Shown here piece by piece: positions 56,345 to 64,000 of a DNA stretch of 64,000 nucleotides. A model generated the notes under the pieces. It searched no databases. It was not told the origin of the DNA and saw only the letters and a program-made list of their open reading frames with translations. Source of the stretch: Anaspis maculata (lineage: Eukaryota; Arthropoda; Insecta; Coleoptera; Scraptiidae); contig OX421964.1 in assembly GCA_949128115.1 (NCBI GenBank), positions 4,464,001 through 4,528,000 on the forward strand, read 5' to 3'. Position 1 is the first letter of the stretch; the number at the start of each line of letters is the position of its first letter. The translations under genes were made by a program, and so were the position numbers.

Positions 56345-56605
56345 TCGGAAATTTTTAATTCAGATTTCCCTCTGATTTCTCTTGGTTTCCCAGTGATTTC
56401 CTCTGATTTCCCCATGATTTTCCTTGGTTTACCTGTGATTTCCTCTGATTAGCCCATGATTTCCCCTGATTTTCTCGTGATTACCCCAGGATTTCCCCTG
56501 ATTTCCTCATGATTCCCTCTGATTTCCTCGTGATTGCCCCATGATTTCCTCGTGATTACCTCGTGATTTCCTCATGATTTTCTCGTGATTCCTTACTGTT
56601 TTTTC
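56345..56605. repeat. 11-13-bp minisatellite (TGATTTCCCC)
   Basis: About 20 units of 'ctgatttcccc' and 'atgatttcctcg' type in tandem. Low complexity, non-coding. Confidence 0.85.
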
Positions 56606-56864
56606 TCGTGATATTCACCTTCAAGTGCTGGAATTTAATAACAGCAGACGCAGACGCACAAATAAAGTAATAATAATTTCGCAACTCTACAGTCAAGGGT
56701 ATTGATCCTCTATTTTTCGAAGTACCTGCATTATACTTACCTAGATACCTTTAATATCATACTGGAGAGATTGGACAAACAAGACAAGAAGTACCCAGAC
56801 ACCAAAGCACTCCAAAGTTGTTAGGTAGGTACCCTCTTTTTCACAAGTTCTGACCTTGACTGTC

Positions 56865-57125
56865 CGGTTCAAGATGGCGGGCCAAAATGGGGTCGGACCA
56901 CCAAAACAAGCTTAATTTCATGATTAACAGTATAAGGCGTAAGTATGTTTGTTCCAGATTCTACTAAAATCGGTTGACTATCAACTCAGTTTAAGATGGC
57001 GGGTCAAAATGGCGTCGGACCGCCAAAACAAAATTGGCAGTATGAGGCGATTGATGAGGCGTGAATATATTCCAAATTTTATCGCAATCGGTTAACCAAT
57101 ACCAAAGTTCAAGATGGCGTCATAC
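56865..57125. repeat. Tandem repeat of about 120 bp with AAGATGGCGGG
   Basis: Three units start near 56869, 56991 and 57111 with 'ttcaagatggcggg', 'tttaagatggcggg' and 'ttcaagatggcgtc'. Each has 'aaaatggggtcggaccacca' or similar and 'atcggtt(g/a)ac'. The last is truncated. No coding. Confidence 0.7.
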
Positions 57126-59140
57126 AATAAAGAAAAATAATAAACTTTCGCGGTTAAATCAGTATCAACAATTCGATCAACACAACGGCTATAAGTGGGG
57201 AAGACTTTGATTTAGGTTCTACTTACATCAAACATTGATTTTTCCAAAGTTTTTCAGCTTGTCAGAATGCTGTTGGCAAATGTTGTTGACTCGTTGACTG
57301 CACGAAATCATAGGAGAGACCAGGGATATATTGGACATTTTTCATTTGGAATTTTTTTGTACATTAGGTGGGCGAGTGATACCATGAATAAAGCACTATT
57401 CAATGGGTAAGGGTCTACACTAATCATTTGTAACCGACAAACGCGACTTGCATGCTGGAGTGATAGTTTGAGAAGAAAAAGGGTAAGAGGTGCACGTTGT
57501 CCAAACTATCCCCATGGGTGGGGTACATTGGACATTAAGGGGAGGGTTATTATGAATTTTTGTCAGTCCGTTTTTGTATCTACAAACAGACATAAAAATC
57601 ATAGCTACTCTATTTAATAAAAGGAACAAATTATTTTGCTTTGGTTTGACACCGGGGGCATGGGATTACGGTATGTCCAATGTAACCCCGTAGGTCGAAG
57701 TAAAACAATAGTATATTACATAACAAGCAACGAAAGTGATACTTTTCACATGAGTGTGAAAAATTACGCACGAGCGCTAGCGAGTGCGGTAATCACACTA
57801 ATGCAACTAAAGATACTTTCTTGCGAGTTGTGTACACTATTTTCCTTTCGACCGACCTATTTTCCCTGTTCCGACGTCTGCTCATTGACGATCAAAAAAA
57901 TACTTACGTCAGAAGGCGTCACTTACCGATACTACTTACTGATATCCTATTTTCTTATGTATATTTTAGAATGTTGTATTGCCACTTTTCCATTATTATG
58001 TGAATCAAATTAAATTACCGAAAACCAGATGAAGCTCCTGCAATGGGGTACTTGCCAATGAAACAGATTTGACTGGAAACACTTTCAATCATCAACAAGA
58101 GTGATAAATAGTATTTTCTGAAAATTTCCGGAAAATATATCCATTGATTGAAAAGATTTTTTTTTCGATTTTTTTTTTCAAAAGGTTGGTAAAAGTCGGG
58201 AATCTTCAGTGAAATTTTTCTGTCTGTATTTTTCAAATATTGTTAAGCCACTCTAACTGTTTTTTCAGTTTTCAACCCAACAGTGCTGTTTGTTTAGTTT
58301 TTAGTATATTTGTGACGTCACAAATATATTTTTAAAACAGACACTACGACCGCAATTTTGGGAATTTAGGAAAAAGAAAAAATACGGGTACAATATTTTT
58401 GCCCATACTTTCGATTAAGCCAATAAAAAAAATTTGGGCAAGTAGCCCATTTTGAGAAATTTCACAACAACCGGCAACGCTGCTCGACATGGAACTGGCG
58501 GAGTTCCAGAATTGTCTGGATCACTCGTTTTTTGTTTATACAATGATTCAAATGCAACACGAATAAAAAAAGTGACAGGATTGTCTTGTCAAGTTTGTTT
58601 GTCATGAGTAACTATGTTTTTATTGAAAATAATTTTAATGATTTTTTTTTCTATGAATCGCCAAAAAAATGTTCTATGGACCTCGGCCAAAGGTCTTTTT
58701 TTGACCTCACCTGATTCGCAGCCTCGGCGCGGCCGATTTTATGTTGGTTTCCGCTGTCCGTTGGCCTTATCTTTTGGCAAACCATTCACTTTTTGGGAAG
58801 GTGCGCTAAAAATTTGGCTTGGTTTCATTTTTGTTCGCTATTTCATTCTATAATTCCTAGTTCCTAAACACTGACGTATTAGCCAGAGAAGATGAAAGAA
58901 TGTCGGATGCAATAGGTAGGTAACCATCGAGGTATAACCATAAAAGCCGCTTACAAGAATTATTTTTGTAAATCATTGATTACGAAATCGGAATGAATGA
59001 TTATTTTCCTTCGATGTAGCATACATCGTATATTTCTTACAATTTTTAATGTCTCAAAAGAAAACCTGATTTGTGAAGAAGGAAATACCCTACAAAATAC
59101 CGATTATTATTCCACAATGTTTGTTATCTTGTAAGCGTTT
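57126..59140. other. Intergenic DNA before gene 4
   Basis: No supported gene; frames at 57636-58013 and 58614-58853 are hydrophobic or low-complexity without domain or splice context. A perfect 24-base palindrome with TGACGTCA lies at 58305-58328. Confidence 0.4.
58305..58328. promoter_or_regulatory. Perfect 24-base palindrome with CRE/ATF site
   Basis: TATATTTGTGACGTCACAAA plus ATATA reads the same on both strands for 24 bases and centres on TGACGTCA, the consensus for CREB/ATF factors. It lies about 1.05 kb upstream of the gene 4 ATG. A regulatory role is inference only. Confidence 0.35.
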
Positions 59141-59378
59141 TTATAGCCGCCGATCTATACTTTGTTCTGCAACACATTTTAGAACTCATACCAACAATGG
59201 GCAATAAATGATTGGTGTTTTGAACTTGATATCAAAAACTACATAATAACTAAAACTTTTCAAATGTTGTCGTAAAGCGTTTATTGAACAAATATGGCTT
59301 TTGAACACTGTTTCTATATCACGTACCAGCTATCCATTCTTCACAAAAATAGGATCTAGTAGCCCTGGGAAAATCAAC
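59141..59378 (+). promoter_or_regulatory. Gene 4 upstream block
   Basis: TTTGTTCTGCAACACATTTTAG at 59161-59182 matches the cores upstream of genes 2 and 3 (19 of 22 positions with gene 2). 'aaagcgtttattgaaca' also resembles 'aaagcgcttatttcaca' of gene 2. The core is 218 bases before the ATG. Suggests gene 4 belongs to the same co-regulated array despite different exons. Confidence 0.48.
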
Positions 59379-59423
59379 ATGCAGAAAATGATCACCGTGT
59401 TCGTTATTGTCTTGGTGGTTTCA
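59379..59423 (+). CDS. Gene 4, signal-peptide exon
   Basis: ATG opens MQKMITVFVIVLVVS, ending at the donor TCA|GTAAGA. 15 codons, phase 0; hydrophobic core as in genes 2 and 3 and the same 'caac' just before the ATG. Start chosen because it is the first ATG after the conserved upstream block. Followed by an intron of only 67 bases. Confidence 0.6.
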
Positions 59424-59490
59424 GTAAGATGATCAGACCTATTCGACCTATGACCTATTTTTCTCAATTATCGTTTTTTTTTTTGCACAG

Positions 59491-59532
59491 CATGACAACA
59501 GCGCAGACTCCAAGATCCAAATTGGAGCCGAA
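59491..59532 (+). CDS. Gene 4, exon 2 (microexon)
   Basis: Acceptor TTTTTTTTGCACAG (the polypyrimidine run is strong), then HDNSADSKIQIGAE plus one base, donor G|GTAAGA near 59533-59534. Enters in phase 0, leaves one base over. A short polar, acidic segment right after the signal peptide. No counterpart in genes 2 and 3. Confidence 0.5.
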
Positions 59533-59897
59533 GGTAAGAAAAGAGTATGCTTTGAAAATAAAGATCTATGCAGAATAACACTTTTTTGACTAATTCCAAT
59601 TGACACACAATTGAGCTGTTGAAATAAGTACACACAAGTAACTGTGCTAATCAAATCGCGCTACTCACGAGCTGATTTTTTTTTGGAAGTGTCGCTCGAC
59701 TGAGGTGTTAGATAAAAGAAACAGTATTTGCCGATGCTTTTTTTATTTTAACGAACTTTTTCCCCATGGTGTTAAACCCTGTCCTGTAATACCTAGCTCA
59801 TTCGAATTTTGCTTATCTAAAGAGAATCGACAAAAAAAGAGAGAAAGAAGTATGTTTTAAAGACTTCTTTGCTCAGATTTGTTTTTTCAATTTTTAG

Positions 59898-59961
59898 ATA
59901 TCCCCGAGGATATCCCTCCTTCCACAGATCTGCAAGAGTCGTCGGATATCATGTCCGGATG
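59898..59961 (+). CDS. Gene 4, exon 3 (microexon)
   Basis: Acceptor TTTTTCAATTTTTAG, donor TG|GTGAGT. The base left from exon 2 plus this exon gives DIPEDIPPSTDLQESSDIMS and Gly, leaving two bases over. Acidic and Pro/Ser-rich. A diverged copy is seen at 63713 (same acceptor, DLQE motif). Phases agree with exons 2 and 4, which supports all three. Confidence 0.52.
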
Positions 59962-60016
59962 GTGAGTCAAACATATTAATCTCATTCTACATAGATAATT
60001 AAGGACCCTGGCAAAA

Positions 60017-62607
60017 TAGCCCAGGCTTTTTAGCATTTTACATGAAACAAATTAATCCACGTGCAATCTTCACGGTATCGTACCCACTTGACCTTACTCA
60101 ACAACATACTAAAAGTCCCCAACCTTCCTCTGTGTGCGTCATAATTTTTTAGGGGGGGGGTCAAAATTTTCATTGAAAAAATTCTAGGACAAGAGTAATC
60201 CAGTCATTGGCTTCAAATTTATCATATTTGGATACAGTGGGTTATAAGTGAAAATTATTGGCAAACTAGATGTCTATGGTTCCCGTGAGGGGAGCTCGGG
60301 AGGGGGGCAATTGGTGACCTATGCAAGAAATTTGGTTTTCAATAATATTGAGACAATACTGGCATGTTGGGTATCGTTTCTCACTAAATCTGATCTTGCA
60401 AATCCGATTATGACATTGAAATTCTGTTTAGAAAATCTTTTGAGCAATTTTTGGCAGAAAAACGTGATTTTGGGACCAAAATAAAGCCGGTTTTTCAATT
60501 TGGGTTATTTTTGCGTTTGATGCAATAATCATTTGGATTTAAGATTGAGTGAATCATATGGACTTTTCTGCATAAGACTATCATATCATAAACTTGACGT
60601 AAGTGGTTGCAAGGTGAGAAAAATAATTTATTGAAAAAAATGTCGAAGTCCTAAATGTCACTCAAAAATATCTCCGCGCAGTTGAAAAAAATGTATTGTA
60701 GCTGTAATATGGCTTTGATTTCATCTTTCAAGGTTTCTTCTTGTAGCCAAAACAATTCTCTAGCTTTCGAAAAAAGAACATTCTACATTAAAATAATAAT
60801 AATATAACAACAGCAACTTTCCCGCGGGTATAGCCACATTTTTCAGTTTCAAGCTGGCTTACACCGCACATAAAACCAACTCGATTTTATAGTATTCAAG
60901 AAATGATAATTATGTCGAATGCCTGATGTAAATGCGTGAAATAGTTGCAGTTATCCATCCTATTCGAAATTTTGAACATTGATGTATTCAACGTGAAAAT
61001 ATCGTAAATTAAAAATCCACAAACAAGAGAAAATTATCATTTTTTTCAAATCAAAAATGCTCACAATCTTTCTTAAACAGAGCTTCAACATTATATTCAC
61101 ATATTAATAATGTATTGGAAGTCTAGCACAGCACAGAAAGAATTTTATAGCCATGCTCTGCAAAAAATATCGAATAATTATATTATTATAATCTCAAGTT
61201 CACTAGTAGTCAAAAAAAATCCCATCTAGCTTACCATCCGTACTCTTAGCTTATTTTGTTCAATATATTAGTTTCGTTAAAACTCGTCTGTTGATTTCCA
61301 AACAATAAATCGATAGTTACCTCGAATACCTACCGATAGTACCTATATCCATCTAAATTAATAGCTAAGTTATCTAGCACCTAATGGGACTAAATACATA
61401 AGTTTATGAAAATAACAGATCGTCCTTAGGGTCATACTCAACAAGGTGGGGTAGACTCTCACATGTTGTGCCCCTACAGAACTTACTTACACATCTGCGA
61501 ACAAGACAAGGAAGATCGCCTGCATCTATATTTTAGACCGCAGTTCTTCTTCCAGTTGCAAGACCTATGACCTATCTTCAAAAGAGTCTCCGGGGCTGGG
61601 GGAAGATGCGTTTTGACGGGGACCTACTACACGTGGGTGCTCCCGCGTAGCCCACCGTGTTGTTTGTTTGCACCTAGAGTACCTTAGCTATTATTATCTA
61701 GCGAAAACCAGAGGTTAATCCGAGGTCTAGGAGCCGCGATATTGCGTGAAATGACAAACACACAGACGGACGGACGGACGAATAATGAAATAAAATATCT
61801 TTGTTGTTTGTATATCTAGAGTACCTAAGCTATCATATAGCAAAAACCCAAGCGCAATCCGAAGTATAGTAGTTGAGATATTGCCGGACGCTGTAGACGC
61901 CAATAACAAGAACAAACTATAAAAACATGATGCACAAAGCGGAAAATAGAGAAACTGTACTTAGTACCTACTCATACGAGTACTACCAGACCAGATTTAG
62001 TCAGTACGATGCTGTGCATATTGAACGTAGGATCAATTATTACAGATCAAAGTCTAGGTTAATAATGTTGAAGTGATTTTCCCCATATAATGCGTTTGAC
62101 GTAACTTCATAGAATCCTTATTGGAATTGCTGGACAATTCACAATGGAGCTAAAAGATACGTCATTTTGAAGCTAAAACTGTAGGGAATCAACTGCATAT
62201 AATAATACCAAGTGATATTGAGTGGTCGATGCAAAAGTAAAATGTTAACTGGAGCATAAGAAAAAAAACACGAAAAAAGTGTCATTATCAACAAATTAAG
62301 TCTGTTAGTGTCAAATTTTGAACAAAAGCTATCCCATATCATTCACATTGATTCATTATCTTTCATTCAAGACCAAGATAAGAGAAATCGATTGGGTGGT
62401 TGAGAACTAGGAGCATTTTGGGGCGGAAAGTGCATTTTGAGGTGTCTTCATCTTTGCCTGTCAAAAAAACAATGACACACACGGGGGAAAGTTGGGGACT
62501 TTTTGTATTTTATGCAACAAAGTCTAGTGAACCCAAAACTGAAGAGATTGACCGTGTTTCAATTTGTTTCATGTTTTGTCGTTTTTTCGACTAAAAAGCC
62601 TGGGCTA
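60017..62607. mobile_element. Inverted-repeat-bounded insertion in gene 4 intron
   Basis: TAGCCCAGGCTTTTTAG at 60017-60033 is perfectly inverted at 62591-62607. Inside, 'catactaaaagtccccaacc' (60106) and 'agttggggactttttgtatt' (62489) also face each other and resemble the ends of the 50097 palindrome family. The centre is AT-rich with a (GACG/GACGGA)n run near 61760 and no gene. Confidence 0.5.
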
Positions 62608-63245
62608 AAAGGAGAAATTCAATTACATGGCTAAGTGAAATTAAGAATCAAGCTAAGTAAGTGCTTGGTAAGCGCTTCATTTTGTAAAGCATGAAGTGCT
62701 TGGATCCCTCTCTTTCACAACATTTCATCTTTCATCTATCAATTGAGACAGATTGTGTTAGAAGAACACAACAAGGTTCATAAAACGTTCAAAATACGTT
62801 CCAAAAAACGTTTGAGGGTCAAAACAAAACGTTTTTCTCCCAGATTAAGAATTTTTGTTTGCAAAAACGCGAGTGGTGAACCGCTGGGGTATTTTGGTGT
62901 TCACCTCTGGGAAATTCATGGGTATTACAAACTTGGGTGGTAACTTGGAATGTGCAAATTTTATTTCGAAAAAATTACTGTCGGAAAGCCGGAACCGTGT
63001 CAATTTCAAAAATATGCTCACAGGACGCCCAATCCAATCTACTTTCGATATCAGTTTGATATTTTCAAAAACAGTCAATACCCGAACAGGAATGAATGAA
63101 GTTTTGAGTGGAATCCTGCTATAAAAGAGAGCCGTTTTGGTTAAAACCAGGGCAACAGGCCCTCTTGGGTTGAACAGTAGTTGAATATGACAAAATAATT
63201 TTCATGCCTCACGCCACCAACCTCTTATTTTCGACTTTTTTCTAG

Positions 63246-63330
63246 GGTGGGAAACTTCACCTTTTTTGAGGCTCATCATGGAAGTCCGAACGCATCTGAA
63301 GAAGATCCCAGTGAAGGAATGCAGGCTCAA
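63246..63330 (+). CDS. Gene 4, exon 4
   Basis: Acceptor CTTTTTTCTAG, donor CAA|GTGAGT. With the two bases carried over (TG+G = Trp) it encodes VGNFTFFEAHHGSPNASEED followed by PSEGMQAQ, ending in phase 0. Acidic/polar with a possible N-glycosylation site (NFT) and another (NAS). The exact phase fit over a 3.3-kb intron is good evidence that it belongs to this gene. Confidence 0.5.
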
Positions 63331-63712
63331 GTGAGTCATAGTGCTAGTTAACATCAATCACTCAATCACAATTAGATACACCTACCAATCTGGGGCCCGT
63401 TTGATAAAACTAGAACGACAAGTTACAAATGTATAACCTTGACTACCCATTGTTGCAACAATGGGTCGGGACCACGAACCTGTAGTATAGCTGGACTGCT
63501 AATCCCCCAGATTCCCCCAACAACTTATGACCCCTCGGCTGGAAGTCGCCATCTTATTATGCACCGGTACCCAAAAGTCCCAAAACGTTTGGTAGCGGCC
63601 TCAAGAGTGGCTTTCAATATTCAACGGAGCAGTTTTATGTATTGATGACCATGACTATATATTCTATTTCATAAATATATACAATTTTAGTGTATATTAA
63701 TATAATTTTTAG

Positions 63713-63766
63713 CTAAATTTGTTACCGATCCATGAAGATTTGCAAGAGTTTACCGTTATTACATAG
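63713..63766 (+). CDS. Gene 4, exon 5 (possible terminal exon)
   Basis: After TATAATTTTTAG the phase-0 frame is LNLLPIHEDLQEFTVIT, then TAG at 63764-63766. It resembles exon 3 in acceptor and in GAT(C/T)TGCAAGAGT, so it probably arose from it by duplication. If terminal, the protein is about 97 residues with a signal peptide. AATAAA at 63939-63944 could serve as poly(A) signal. It might instead be a decayed exon with the gene continuing past the window. Confidence 0.38.
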   Translation, partial: LNLLPIHEDLQEFTVIT

Positions 63767-64000
63767 AACGTTTGAGGTTCACTGGAAGAATTTTCGCTCG
63801 GTGACAGTCGGTGCTTGGCTGTCAGTGCTGCGCCATCTTGATCTGGGATAATATCTTGATTTCTGGTTTTGATTTCGGCGACTTGTACCTATATCCCGTT
63901 CACTTTTTATTTTCAGTAAAATGAGTTTTTGAGTAAAAAATAAAGTGACAAGCTGGGGGGCTACGGCTACGGCTGATGGCACCTGCAAAGTTTTAGATCA

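Overview
The window reads as insect nuclear DNA, and most plausibly a sap-feeding hemipteran. It is AT-rich and intron-rich, heavily loaded with transposable elements, and its genes are built from short exons with GT/AG introns. No bacterial features, CRISPR array, rRNA or intact ordinary tRNA gene is visible. The species cannot be named from the sequence. The organising theme is a tandem array of paralogous secreted-protein genes on the + strand, each about 15-25 kb and swollen by intronic repeats. Three exon classes recur in the same order: a signal-peptide exon, one or more Gln/Pro-rich cassettes (here class B), and a long Gln/Leu/Glu-rich exon (class Q) followed by a small terminal exon (T) with a poly(A) signal. 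Gene 1 enters from the left edge (B 5311-5493, Q 6447-7142, T 11205-11246). Gene 2 is 13825-28296 (signal exon, B 20874-21050, a 387-codon B exon with 42-residue tandem repeats at 22123-23283, Q 27572-28009, T 28282). Gene 3 is 33814-53170 (signal exon, three B exons at 46645-47824, Q 52394-52969, T 53090). Gene 4 starts at 59379 with the same upstream block but a different set of microexons. In genes 1-3 every proposed exon begins and ends between codons, so cassettes can be duplicated or lost without breaking the frame. I cannot assign the family to a known one. A secreted, extended, self-associating protein (saliva, secretion or egg-coat type) is an inference. Left flank (1-5300): a complete tRNA-derived SINE with target duplication, a miRNA-like hairpin, an alternating purine-pyrimidine tract, a 156-bp tandem repeat, and a 70-bp repeat carrying four perfect heat-shock-element-like motifs. 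The gene 1 intron carries a higher-order degenerate satellite (8240-10720). Gene 2 introns hold a CR1/L2-like LINE inside a palindromic element (15843-20600), CCCGACAG minisatellites and further palindromes (25667-26632, 26964-27486). Between genes 2 and 3 lie a 2.9-kb palindrome (29030-31980) and a PIF/Harbinger-like element (32067-33076). The first intron of gene 3 holds another large palindrome (34614-37262) and a nested structure: a minus-strand Gypsy-like LTR element (37365-45147) whose pol core is gone and whose 3' LTR was split by a hAT-like element (37600-42193). A 2.2-kb palindrome (50097-52298) sits just upstream of the gene 3 Q exon. The right part has more palindromes and minisatellites, then gene 4, whose recognisable exons end at 63766.
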